Below, piece after piece: positions 1 through 7,247 of a stretch of DNA of 12,352 nt; within the stretch, counting starts at the first letter, position 1, and every line of letters starts with the position of its first letter. The notes under the pieces were generated by a model that was not told the DNA's origin, ran no database searches, and saw only the letters and a list, made by a program, of their open reading frames with translations. The DNA lies in assembly GCA_019118725.1 (NCBI GenBank), contig DWYO01000104.1, forward strand, positions 1 through 12,352. Direction: 5' to 3'. The position numbers and the translations under genes were made by a program. The stretch is from Candidatus Parabacteroides intestinavium. GTDB taxonomy: Bacteria > Bacteroidota > Bacteroidia > Bacteroidales > Tannerellaceae.

Positions 1-196
1 CAGGCCTCTCACCGTAGGAACGGAAAAGCTCCATGCAGACGAATATCATATTGCGGCACTTCTTTATGGCCTGCCTCAATATGCCGAAAGTCACCACGCC
101 CACACTAACGCACACCTTCAGGCTGCTGAAAGCGGCATAACCTTTGTTACTCCAACGCCTGAACCTTACTATATGTGTTTTCTGCTGACTGTGCAT
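1..196 (-). CDS. partial small basic protein of the 'RRWSNKGYAAF' type, runs off left edge
   Basis: An open reading frame starts at ATG 196-194 and stays open for 65 codons to the window edge. A purine-rich stretch (gagaggaaag) lies just upstream of the ATG. The N-terminus has a basic motif, RFRRWSNKGYAAFSSLK, followed by a hydrophobic stretch (VCVSVGVVTFGILRQAI). From memory, this resembles short Bacteroidales proteins with an RRWS.KGYA.F.SL motif, often encoded just ahead of TonB-dependent receptor genes; that link is recollection, not something seen here. The frame is also open upstream to an ATG at 343, so a longer fused product is possible. I prefer the start at 196 because the RRWS motif then sits near the N-terminus. 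The function is unknown to me. Confidence 0.5.
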   Translation of the reverse strand, partial: MHSQQKTHIVRFRRWSNKGYAAFSSLKVCVSVGVVTFGILRQAIKKCRNMIFVCMELFRSYGERP

Positions 197-280
197 AATA
201 CTTTCCTCTCTGCATCCGATTGCAAAAATAAGAATAATCCGGCAAACCCGGCAAGGTTTATAGTATTTGTTAAACCCGGT

Positions 281-343
281 TTCAGATTTACTTTTGTTAG
301 CAGCCATATTCTTGTGTCGTTGTTCTTTTGTCAGATGGTCCAT
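281..343 (-). pseudogene. remnant resembling the N-terminus of a Vsr (very short patch repair) endonuclease
   Basis: Reading the minus strand from ATG 343-341 gives MDHLTKEQRHKNMAANKSK, which resembles the conserved opening of Vsr mismatch endonucleases (…LT.EQRH.NM..I.SK.T.PE). After about 20 codons the similarity stops. The catalytic body of Vsr (about 130 residues, including the GKPD and WHGH motifs) is absent. The frame then runs without a stop into the small ORF starting at 196. A Bacteroides-type -7 box at 389-396 sits at the right distance to drive it. The simplest reading is a vsr gene cut after its first codons by a rearrangement. Chance similarity over so few residues cannot be excluded. 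The surrounding stretch 197-467 holds no other gene that I can support. Confidence 0.45.
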
Positions 344-388
344 TTCGATTTTACATTTAAAGAAATATGTGCCATACTTTATCAAATG

Positions 389-396
389 CAAAGGTA
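389..396 (-). promoter_or_regulatory. Bacteroides-type -7 promoter box (TACCTTTG)
   Basis: The minus strand reads TACCTTTG, an exact match to TAnnTTTG. No good TTTG -33 element lies 19-21 nt upstream, where the sequence is A-rich. Transcription would start near 382, about 40 nt before the ATG at 343. The 10-mer GTACCTTTGC at 397-388 also matches the GTAnnTTTGC core used by CTnDOT-type integrases. Confidence 0.5.
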
Positions 397-467
397 CTTA
401 TTTTTATTTGAATGAGATTAATAAAAACAGAAAAGCTACTATCTTATACGATTTCTTAGATTTCGAC

Positions 468-529
468 CAACGGGAGGATAGTAAGAAGTTTCGGTATACT
501 CGAAACACAAACTTGCTACCCTCCCGTTG
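468..529. terminator. long imperfect hairpin, likely terminator of the minus-strand gene fragment
   Basis: CAACGGGAGG (468-477) pairs with CCTCCCGTTG (520-529). Inside, TAGTAAG (479-485) pairs with CTTGCTA (512-518) with one G-U type pair, and GTTTCG (488-493) pairs with CGAAAC (501-506) around a 7-nt loop. It begins 7 nt past the stop codon (539-537) of the minus-strand ORF, where a terminator would sit. It lacks a clear U-tract, so it could instead be a recombination or regulatory structure. Confidence 0.6.
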
Positions 530-536
530 ACATTGT

Positions 537-920
537 TTACAATCCCAAGCCTTTGTCCTTTCTGTGCGGTGCAACCGTCCTCCTAATGGATGAGAACAAC
601 TTGTCGAACTGCTCCTTGAACCATTCGCCAATCGGTTGCCCGTTGATGGCAAGTGCGAGTTTAGACCTGTCTTTCGGGTCTTTCACCACTTGGAAGCCCG
701 CCCTTTCGGTCGTGATTTTCCGCTTGTGCTCCTCCGAATAGAGTTCGTTCTCATAAAACAGCGGCTTGCCGCAGATGAGCGTGGCAAGATACAAATCGAT
801 GATTTCAAAGCGCACCAGCATAGGAAACTCTCCTAACGGCTTAATTGCATTAATCTGTTGAAATTCGGAGGTTTTTCCAGTGATTTTGTCTAAGTTTGCA
901 TCCGATTTGACAAGAAGCAT
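537..920 (-). pseudogene. C-terminal fragment of an unrecognised, possibly mobile-element-borne protein
   Basis: This minus-strand frame ends at TAA 539-537 and has protein-like composition: a hydrophobic-amphipathic segment (FPMLVRFEIIDLYLATLICGK), then a charged soluble part ending in …SIRRTVAPHRKDKGLGL. The first usable ATG (920-918) overlaps the ATG of the GH51 gene on the other strand (919-921). The frame continues to 1007, but that part lies under the GH51 signal peptide and looks non-coding. No promoter box is visible on this strand upstream of 920. The best reading is the 3' end of a larger gene whose 5' part was replaced at a junction near 900-920. A complete 127-aa protein is the alternative. 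I cannot name the family. Its look recalls accessory proteins of Bacteroides conjugative elements, but that is an impression only. Confidence 0.45.
891..898 (+). promoter_or_regulatory. possible -7 promoter box (TAAGTTTG) for the GH51 gene
   Basis: TAAGTTTG matches TAnnTTTG and lies 20 nt before the ATG at 919, giving a very short leader. No convincing TTTG -33 box sits 19-21 nt upstream. The box lies within the minus-strand gene fragment, so it may have been created or captured at the junction. Confidence 0.35.
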
Positions 921-3381
921 GAAAAGATATCTAAAATATGTATTATTAATAGGAATAGCCTGTTGGGCCATGGCCTGCCAGCAAGAAACATCGATAACCT
1001 CAGTCATTCATGTAGACGGAGAAGGAACCCGGCAAGCGGTCAATCCGGATCTGTATGGAATCACTTTGGAGGAAATCAATCATGCCATTGATGGCGGATT
1101 GTATGCAGAGATGATCCAGAACCGGAGTTTCGAGGATGGCATCGCGCCGTTGAATTGTCCCTACAACGCGCGGCAAAGAATCATCACGACTCCCAATGGC
1201 TATGATATGCCCTTTATGCGTCCGGATTCCCTGCCCGGCTGGAAAGCCCTATCGCCCTCTTCCTGGCTTTATCCGGACACGAAGGAATTATTGAACGAAA
1301 AGAACCGTCGCTCTTTGTTGGTTTCGGTATCGGCCACCCCTGAATCCGGCCGGGGCGGAGTTGTAGCCGAAGGGTATAACGGACTGGCCATCCGCAAAGG
1401 AGAGAGCTATCATCTTTCCTTTTACATAAAGGGCGCATCGCTGTTGCCCAAAACCCTGACCGTTGCGTTGGAAGATTCTACCCGAAGCCGTAAGCTGAGC
1501 GATGTATGTACCGTCAAGACCCGGAACGAATGGACACACATCCGCCATACCTTCACGGCGAATGAGAGTACCCACAAAGCGACACTGGTCTTCTCGTCTG
1601 ATAGCAGTCAGATATTCTGGATAGATGTCGTCTCGCTCTTTCCGGAAACCTGGAAAGGACGCGCTAACGGGCAACGCCAGGACCTGATGGAGAAAATAGC
1701 CCAACTGCATCCCCGGTTTGTCCGCTTCCCCGGAGGAGCTTTTGTGGAAGGCTATACCGCCGGGACTTATCCCGTATGGAATGAAACCATCGGAAACATC
1801 ACCGAACGGAAAAGTTTCTGGAGTGTCTGGGGATATGGCACGACTAACGGGATGGGATTTCACGAATACCTGCAATTATGCGAAGATTTAGGGGCGGAGC
1901 CGATTTATGTAATCAATAGCGGAATCACGAATATGAGCCGGCGCCCGCGCTATGAATCGATTACTGAAATGGACAAGTTAGTGCAAAATGCCTTGGATGC
2001 CATCGGTTATGCCAATTACCCGGCCGACTCCACCTTGGGCGCGATGCGGGCAAAGAACGGTCATCCCCAACCGTTCCATCTGAAATATATCGAAATCGGA
2101 AGCGAGAACTACGGACATGAATATACCAAACGCTTCAACCTGTTCCGGAAAGCCATCAAAGAGAAATGGCCGGACATTATGGTAATCAGCAATGCTTTGG
2201 TCGGACGCCAGCCCCATACGGGATGGAAAGATGTGCATTTTAACGGGAAGAACTCGTTTTTCCTGAACAATGCCTCCCGTTACGGGACTATCCGAAGCCG
2301 GCATGAATGGGAAAACACCTTCATCGGGGAGTTTGGGAATATGCAATATCCGGAAGCCCGGACCATGGGATCCGCCATCAGCGAAGGATGTTTCCTGATC
2401 GGTATCGAACAGCACCCGGGCATGATGAGCCGACTGGCCTACTCCCCTCTGCTGGGAAATGCGGATTACCTTAACGGACGCTGGCCTATGCTGCTTTTCA
2501 ACAACCACCAGGTAGTGCCTTCCCCTTCTTACTATATGATGCGGTTATTCAACGAGCATCGGGGACGGGAGGTGCTTCCTACCCACGTAGATACCTATTT
2601 GCGCCCTACCGTAACCTTCGGAGGGGCAGCTGTCTATATGTTTGACAACTGTTACGAGCTGACGGAGGTTTCGATGGATGGAAAACCCATCGAGCAGGGA
2701 AAGGTACTGAGCGGAAACTGGAATATCCAACCGGGCATCCTGCATCCCGTACCGAACCGGTGGAATTATGTATTGCTGGGAGACACATCGGCTTCCGATT
2801 ATACTTTCCACACACGCATCCGGCGTACCAAAGGAAGCGAACTGATCCAGTTCCGTATGCGGGATAAGGGGCTCCTGAAGGAGCGTCAGGATTATATCTG
2901 CTTCACGTTAGGAAACGGGAAAGCGCAGCTCTATCACCAATGCGGGAATGTAACGGATTCGTTGGCTACAACGGTCAATTTTCCTTTCGTTAACAACACC
3001 TGGTATGACGTACGGATTTCCTGCCATCGGGACACCATACGGTGTTTCGTCGATGAGAATTTAATCCAAGAATCGGTAATGCGCCCCTACCCCTCTCTGG
3101 CTTCGGTCGCAACCATCGATAACGGATATCTCTATATAAAGGTAATAAACACCACACGGCATGAAGAGAAGACGGAAATAAACATCCAAGGTCTGGCGGT
3201 AGAAAATCAGGCAGAGATAATCGAGCTGGCCGGTGAATGGGATGCCCGGAACACATTCGAACATCCGGATCTGATCCGCCCCGTCAAACGCACCATCTCC
3301 TTTACCTTAGGAATGCCGAAGATCTATAAATTTCCACCCTCTTCCATATCCATCTTAAAATTCAAGCTGGAAAACTCCTGA
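919..3381 (+). CDS. GH51 alpha-L-arabinofuranosidase, lipoprotein
   Basis: This 820-residue protein probably removes terminal alpha-L-arabinofuranosyl units from arabinose-containing glycans. The start at 919 puts the lipoprotein signal (MKRYLKYVLLIGIACWAMAC, lipid-accepting Cys20) at the N-terminus; the in-frame ATG at 880 would add 13 residues before it. Domains by eye: the N-terminal GH51 strand (LYGITLEEINHAIDGG, 45-60); a jelly-roll carbohydrate-binding-like insert (about 150-242); a TIM barrel with VRFPGG (268-273); the acid/base region IEIGSENYG (E396); the nucleophile region FIGEFGN (E471); then FLIGIEQHPGMMSRLAYSPLLGN; and from about 615 a LamG/DUF1080-like beta sandwich in the arabinofuranosidase C-terminal region. 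The 75-residue spacing between the two Glu fits the larger Bacteroides/plant-type GH51 enzymes. Ser395 replaces the Asn usual before the acid/base Glu. It stands alone, with no SusC/D or regulator beside it. Confidence 0.88.
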   Translation: MKRYLKYVLLIGIACWAMACQQETSITSVIHVDGEGTRQAVNPDLYGITLEEINHAIDGGLYAEMIQNRSFEDGIAPLNCPYNARQRIITTPNGYDMPFMRPDSLPGWKALSPSSWLYPDTKELLNEKNRRSLLVSVSATPESGRGGVVAEGYNGLAIRKGESYHLSFYIKGASLLPKTLTVALEDSTRSRKLSDVCTVKTRNEWTHIRHTFTANESTHKATLVFSSDSSQIFWIDVVSLFPETWKGRANGQRQDLMEKIAQLHPRFVRFPGGAFVEGYTAGTYPVWNETIGNITERKSFWSVWGYGTTNGMGFHEYLQLCEDLGAEPIYVINSGITNMSRRPRYESITEMDKLVQNALDAIGYANYPADSTLGAMRAKNGHPQPFHLKYIEIGSENYGHEYTKRFNLFRKAIKEKWPDIMVISNALVGRQPHTGWKDVHFNGKNSFFLNNASRYGTIRSRHEWENTFIGEFGNMQYPEARTMGSAISEGCFLIGIEQHPGMMSRLAYSPLLGNADYLNGRWPMLLFNNHQVVPSPSYYMMRLFNEHRGREVLPTHVDTYLRPTVTFGGAAVYMFDNCYELTEVSMDGKPIEQGKVLSGNWNIQPGILHPVPNRWNYVLLGDTSASDYTFHTRIRRTKGSELIQFRMRDKGLLKERQDYICFTLGNGKAQLYHQCGNVTDSLATTVNFPFVNNTWYDVRISCHRDTIRCFVDENLIQESVMRPYPSLASVATIDNGYLYIKVINTTRHEEKTEINIQGLAVENQAEIIELAGEWDARNTFEHPDLIRPVKRTISFTLGMPKIYKFPPSSISILKFKLENS

Positions 3382-3445
3382 TTCCCGGAAACATGCGGTA
3401 ATCAACGGGGATATTCACCGGAAAAGGGATGGTTCTTGCCGGGAA
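3382..3445. other. intergenic stretch with a weak inverted repeat
   Basis: TTCCCGG (3382-3388), starting within a base of the GH51 stop codon, is complementary to CCGGGAA (3439-3445) across a 50-nt gap. It could fold as a loose terminator, but the long loop and missing U-tract make this weak. Nothing else is seen before the exporter promoter. Confidence 0.2.
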
Positions 3446-3466
3446 GAACGTGACAAATAAAAGATC

Positions 3467-3510
3467 TTCCGGAAAACTTTTTCCGCTCTTTTGGAAAACA
3501 ACTACCTTTG
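3467..3510 (+). promoter_or_regulatory. exporter operon promoter with operator-like half-sites
   Basis: TACCTTTG (3503-3510) is an exact -7 box, with TTTT (3479-3482) 20 nt upstream in the -33 position. Over the -33 lie three alternating half-sites: GGAAAA (3471-3476), TTTTCC (3479-3484) and GGAAAA (3493-3498), preceded by the palindrome TTCCGGAA (3467-3474). The arrangement suggests a regulator that controls the exporter by blocking the -33. No regulator gene is adjacent. The TSS would be near 3517, about 30 nt before the tolC-like ATG. Confidence 0.6.
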
Positions 3511-3546
3511 TTTGGTTGTTATCCAAATAAACTTAGAAAGGAACAA

Positions 3547-4929
3547 ATGAAAAAGATCGTTTTAAGCTGTTTGGTTTATTGGTTGATCGGATCCGGATTA
3601 TCCGCGCAACAAGCCTTAAGCTTACAAGAATGCAGGGACTTGGCCGTCCGGAACAATAAAGAATTGCAAGTCTCGGCCGAGAAAATAAAGATAGCCGGGT
3701 ACGAGAAAAAAGCAGCGCTTACCAAATACTTTCCGCAGCTATCGGCTAACGGAGCCTATATGTGGAATCAAAAAGACCTGAATCTGCTGGATATGGGGCA
3801 GCTGAGCAGCTCGTTGGCCTCATCGTTGGGGGGATTGGCCGAACTCCCCATCGTCCAGCAAGCGGTAGGAGCCGTTGGCGAAGCGCAGCATTTGGACGTC
3901 CAGAATATATGGGTGGGCAATATCGCCCTGGTCCAACCCATCTTCATGGGAGGAAAGATTGTCTCCTACAATCAAATCGCCGAATATGCGAAAGAGCTGG
4001 CTATATCCATAAATGACCAGCAATTGCAAGACCTGCTTTATAAAACGGATGAGACCTACTGGCAAGTTGTCTCGTTGGTGAACAAGAAAAAGCTGGCGGA
4101 TGCCTACGTGGATTTGCTTCGGAAGATGGATGAAGATGTCACCGCCATGATTAAAGAAGGTATCGCAACCGAAGCCGACGGACTCTCGGTCAAGGTCAAG
4201 CTGAATGAAGCGGAAATGGCACAGACCCAAGTCAATAACGGACTTGCTCTCTCACGGATGTTACTGGCCCAAATTTGCGGTTTGCCCTTAGACAAACCGT
4301 TAAGCCTTGCGGATGAGGAACTGGACACTATTCCCGTTTCGACGGAGACCGCATCAGCCGATATCAATCAGGCCTTCATGAACCGGAACGAATTGCGCAG
4401 CCTGGATCTGGCTTCGAAGATTTACAAGAAAAAAGAACGGATCGTATTGGCGGATATGTTGCCTACGGTGGCTTTCTCGGCCAACTATCTGGTAACAAAC
4501 CCCAATCTGTTCAACGGATTCAAGAATGAGTTTGACGGAATGTTCAATCTGGGATTTATTGTCCGGATACCTATTACCGGTTGGTGGGAAGGAAGCTACA
4601 AGCGGAACGCTGCCCGGGCGGAAACGCGTATCAAGCAATTGGAGTGGGAAGATGCCCGTGAGAAAATAGAGCTCCAAGTGAACCAGTCGGTCTATAAAGT
4701 CAATGAAGCCAATAAAAGATTGGTTGCGTCCAACCGGAATATGGAAAATGCCGAGGAGAACCTGCGACGGGCGAACTTCGGTTTCGAAGAAGGGGTCATC
4801 CCGGCTTTGAACCTGATGGAGGCACAAACGGCCTGGGTATCGGCACGCTCCACCCTGATTGACGCCCAAATAGACATGAAGCTGACCCGCGTCTATCTGA
4901 ACAAAGCGTTGGGAACGTTGAAAAAGTGA
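3547..4929 (+). CDS. TolC-family outer-membrane efflux protein
   Basis: This 460-residue protein should form the trimeric outer-membrane channel and periplasmic tunnel of the exporter encoded downstream. The chosen ATG gives a clean signal peptide (MKKIVLSCLVYWLIGSGLSA, cleavage before QQ); the upstream ATG at 3508 would put 13 odd residues ahead of it and overlaps the promoter's -7 box. The mature part opens with LSLQECRDLAVRNNKELQ, the usual first helix of the OEP domain. It then shows two OEP-type repeats of long amphipathic helices with beta-barrel segments (around residues 40-110 and 300-340). The second repeat closes with the GVIPALNLMEAQTAW motif typical of the family. The length is normal. 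It is first in the operon and separated by 114 nt from the adaptor gene; that gap has no promoter box that I can see. Confidence 0.9.
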   Translation: MKKIVLSCLVYWLIGSGLSAQQALSLQECRDLAVRNNKELQVSAEKIKIAGYEKKAALTKYFPQLSANGAYMWNQKDLNLLDMGQLSSSLASSLGGLAELPIVQQAVGAVGEAQHLDVQNIWVGNIALVQPIFMGGKIVSYNQIAEYAKELAISINDQQLQDLLYKTDETYWQVVSLVNKKKLADAYVDLLRKMDEDVTAMIKEGIATEADGLSVKVKLNEAEMAQTQVNNGLALSRMLLAQICGLPLDKPLSLADEELDTIPVSTETASADINQAFMNRNELRSLDLASKIYKKKERIVLADMLPTVAFSANYLVTNPNLFNGFKNEFDGMFNLGFIVRIPITGWWEGSYKRNAARAETRIKQLEWEDAREKIELQVNQSVYKVNEANKRLVASNRNMENAEENLRRANFGFEEGVIPALNLMEAQTAWVSARSTLIDAQIDMKLTRVYLNKALGTLKK

Positions 4930-5043
4930 CAAAGCTTCTCAGAGACAAGATAACAAGTTGCCCAAGCATCAGGAACAAGAAATTCAAGTTCTACTGAAGC
5001 CTCGTCAACGGATAAACTGACAAACTAATAAACTCAAAATATT

Positions 5044-6045
5044 ATGGCAGAGAATAAGAAATACACATTAAACAATATGATGCTGGCATTCATTGCCACA
5101 TTGATAGTCGTACTATTGGTTGCGTTGGCCGGATTTTTCCTTCTGACCCCACCGGATGAAGTCATTATGGGACAAGCGGAGGTCACTACGGTCCGCGTCT
5201 CCGGAAAAGTACCGGGCCGAATAGAATCCTATCGTTTTCAAGAAGGCGATAAGGTCAAAGCCGGTGATACGCTGGTATTCCTGAACACCCCGGAAGTAAA
5301 GGCAAAGCTGATGCAGGCTAAGGCCCTCAAAGCTGCGGCCGAAGCTCAGCATGCCAAAGCCTTGAAAGGAGCCAGAGAGCAAGAGATAACCGGTGCTTAC
5401 GAGTTATGGCAAAAGGCAAAAGCCGGATTGGAAATAGCCGAAAAGTCCTATACCCGTGTCCGGAATCTCTATGAAAAAGGGGTCATGTCCGCCCAGAAGA
5501 AAGATGAGGCGGAAGCCAACTATAACGCGATGGTAGCTACGGAAAAAGCCGCACGCTCGCAATACGAAATGGCCAAAGAGGGAGCACGGAAAGAAGACAA
5601 AGCTGCCGCAGCTGCATTGGTCAATCAGGCAAGCGGGGCCGTGGCTGAGGTAGAATCGTACGTGGAAGAAGAGGCTTTGACCTCTCCAATAGACGGAGAA
5701 ATCATCGAACGCTTTCCGGAAGTAGGCGAGCTGGTCGGTACCGGGGCTCCTATCTTTAATATCGCGGATATGAATGATATGTGGGTGACCTTCAGCATTC
5801 GGGAAGATCTGTTGGCTCCTATCCGCATCGGGCACGAGATACAAGCTTTTGTGCCGGCCTTGGGGAACCAGGAAATCACCCTGAAAGTATATTACATGAA
5901 AGATATGGGAACCTACGCCGCTTGGAAAGCGACAAAATCAACGGGCCAATATGATGCGAAGACATTCGAAGTCCGGGCACGTCCGCTCCAACCTGTCGAA
6001 GGCTTGCGCCCGGGAATGTCTGTCATCTGGAAGCCTGCTAAATAA
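5044..6045 (+). CDS. HlyD/EmrA-type periplasmic adaptor (membrane fusion protein)
   Basis: This 333-residue adaptor should link the inner-membrane permeases to the TolC-like channel. It has a short cytoplasmic N-terminus and one transmembrane helix (residues 12-34). The first lipoyl half follows (VTTVRVSGKVPGRIESYRF, with GDKVKAGDTL at 68-77). An alpha-helical hairpin rich in Ala, Lys and Glu spans about 83-208 and should contact TolC. The second lipoyl half is LTSPIDGEIIERFPEVGELV (212-231), and the beta-barrel and membrane-proximal domains end with the conserved GLRPGMSVIWK. The uncleaved N-terminal anchor fits adaptors that work with ABC-2 type permeases, as in the E. coli YhiI/YbhG class. 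The gap to the next start codon is only 10 nt, so the genes are co-transcribed. Confidence 0.9.
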   Translation: MAENKKYTLNNMMLAFIATLIVVLLVALAGFFLLTPPDEVIMGQAEVTTVRVSGKVPGRIESYRFQEGDKVKAGDTLVFLNTPEVKAKLMQAKALKAAAEAQHAKALKGAREQEITGAYELWQKAKAGLEIAEKSYTRVRNLYEKGVMSAQKKDEAEANYNAMVATEKAARSQYEMAKEGARKEDKAAAAALVNQASGAVAEVESYVEEEALTSPIDGEIIERFPEVGELVGTGAPIFNIADMNDMWVTFSIREDLLAPIRIGHEIQAFVPALGNQEITLKVYYMKDMGTYAAWKATKSTGQYDAKTFEVRARPLQPVEGLRPGMSVIWKPAK

Positions 6046-6055
6046 CAGATAGCCT

Positions 6056-7234
6056 ATGACCTTGCAAGATTTCATACAACGTGTCGCACGGATCGCCCGC
6101 AGGGAAACTATCCGGATCATGTCTCGTCCGCTTTATCTATTCGGAATGGTTTTGGCTCCGGTAATCTCTTTGGTGTTCTTCCTATCGTTGATGCACGAAG
6201 GTTTGCCCACCAACCTGCCTATAGCTGTAGTCGACCAGGACAACACGACCACCTCACGCACCTTAATCCGGCAACTCGATGCTTTCGAGCAGACCCGTGT
6301 CGTCATGCAGACCTACTCGTTTGCGGAAGCCCGGCAAGAAATGCAAAAGGGGAAGGTGTATGGCATATTCTACATTCCGGAGAATTTTGAGCAAGAAGCG
6401 GTCACCGGCAAGCAGCCTAAGCTCTCGTACTATACGAACGGCTCTTACCTGATAGCCGGTTCTCTCCTATTTCGAGATATGAAGACGATATCCGTACTGG
6501 CCAATGCATCGGTGGGCCTGCAAACCGGGACCGCCAAGGGAATGACCGAAGAAGCCATCATGGGACAATTGCAGCCCATCGTCATCGACACACACGCCAT
6601 CGGGAACCCCTGGCTAAACTATTCGGTTTATCTGAACAACACGATCCTCCCCGGTGTGTTGCAACTGGTTATTTTCATGATTACGGTATTCAGCATCGGG
6701 ACCGAGATCAAGCAAGGAAGCGCGCGGGAATGGCTATACATGGGGAATAACTCCCTTTTTGTCAGCCTTATAGGGAAATTATTGCCTCAAACGATTCTAT
6801 TCACCTTGATGGGAGGACTGCTCTGCGCGACGCTCTACGGGTTCAACGCCTTCCCGCTGCATAGCGGATGGATGCCGATGCTGGCGGCCATGTTCTTACT
6901 GGTCATCGCCTCGCAAGCCGTAGGAGTTTTCATGATCGGGGTCTTGCCTACCCTGCGTCTGGGGCTCAGCTTCGCCTGCCTGTTCGGGATGATCTCCTTC
7001 TCCATCGTAGGGTTCTCCTATCCGCTTCCGGCCATGGACCCCACACTCCAGGCCTTGGGCCGTTTGTTCCCGTTGCGCCACTATTTCCTGATCTACGTAG
7101 ACCAGGCACTTAACGGGCGCAGTCTGTTCTACACATGGAGTGAATATGTGTGGCTCATCGGTTTCCTGATTCTCCCCTTCCTGATTGGAAAGAATCTGAA
7201 ACGCGCGTTACTTTATTTGAAATACATTCCGTAA
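6056..7234 (+). CDS. ABC-2 type permease (first of a tandem pair)
   Basis: This 392-residue inner-membrane protein is of the ABC2_membrane_3 / YhhJ-YbhR type. It has a cytoplasmic amphipathic N-terminus, one TM helix (about 25-46), a large extracytoplasmic domain (about 47-190) starting with LPIAVVDQDNTTTSRTLIRQL, then a block of five or so TM helices (about 192-380). The hydrophobic block includes SIGTEIKQGSAREWLYMG, the coupling-helix region where an ATPase would dock. No Walker A or ABC signature is present, so it is a permease only. The AVVDQ motif and layout are shared with the next gene, so the two are homologous and probably form a heterodimer. The substrate cannot be read from the sequence; relatives move drugs, bile acids or lipids. 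Confidence 0.88.
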   Translation: MTLQDFIQRVARIARRETIRIMSRPLYLFGMVLAPVISLVFFLSLMHEGLPTNLPIAVVDQDNTTTSRTLIRQLDAFEQTRVVMQTYSFAEARQEMQKGKVYGIFYIPENFEQEAVTGKQPKLSYYTNGSYLIAGSLLFRDMKTISVLANASVGLQTGTAKGMTEEAIMGQLQPIVIDTHAIGNPWLNYSVYLNNTILPGVLQLVIFMITVFSIGTEIKQGSAREWLYMGNNSLFVSLIGKLLPQTILFTLMGGLLCATLYGFNAFPLHSGWMPMLAAMFLLVIASQAVGVFMIGVLPTLRLGLSFACLFGMISFSIVGFSYPLPAMDPTLQALGRLFPLRHYFLIYVDQALNGRSLFYTWSEYVWLIGFLILPFLIGKNLKRALLYLKYIP

Positions 7235-7235
7235 A

Positions 7236-7241
7236 AGGAGG
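7236..7241 (+). promoter_or_regulatory. strong Shine-Dalgarno (AGGAGG) deciding the second permease start
   Basis: AGGAGG lies directly against the ATG at 7242 but exactly 6 nt before the ATG at 7248, so 7248 is the better start. Strong Shine-Dalgarno sites are uncommon in Bacteroidota. This one lies in the 7-nt gap after the first permease's stop codon and probably ensures balanced synthesis of the pair. Confidence 0.6.
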
Positions 7242-7247
7242 ATGAAC

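Noticed and set aside
197..389. Cobalamin-type riboswitch ahead of the small minus-strand ORF
   Set aside because: I looked because such small ORFs can precede vitamin B12 receptors, but no B12-box-like sequence is present on the minus strand.
173..836. Plus-strand short frames before the GH51 gene
   Set aside because: Their composition is not protein-like, and the minus-strand frames with recognisable motifs explain the same DNA better.
1288..1875. Minus-strand open frame of 195 codons inside the GH51 gene
   Set aside because: The plus strand carries clear GH51 motifs here, and the minus product has no recognisable structure.
3508..3546. Upstream ATG giving a 13-residue longer TolC-like protein
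   Set aside because: It overlaps the -7 box and puts non-signal residues before a perfect signal peptide.
4354..4932. Minus-strand open frame of 192 codons antisense to the TolC-like gene
   Set aside because: The plus-strand frame ends with the family's conserved C-terminal motif; the minus frame lacks any start context or family resemblance.
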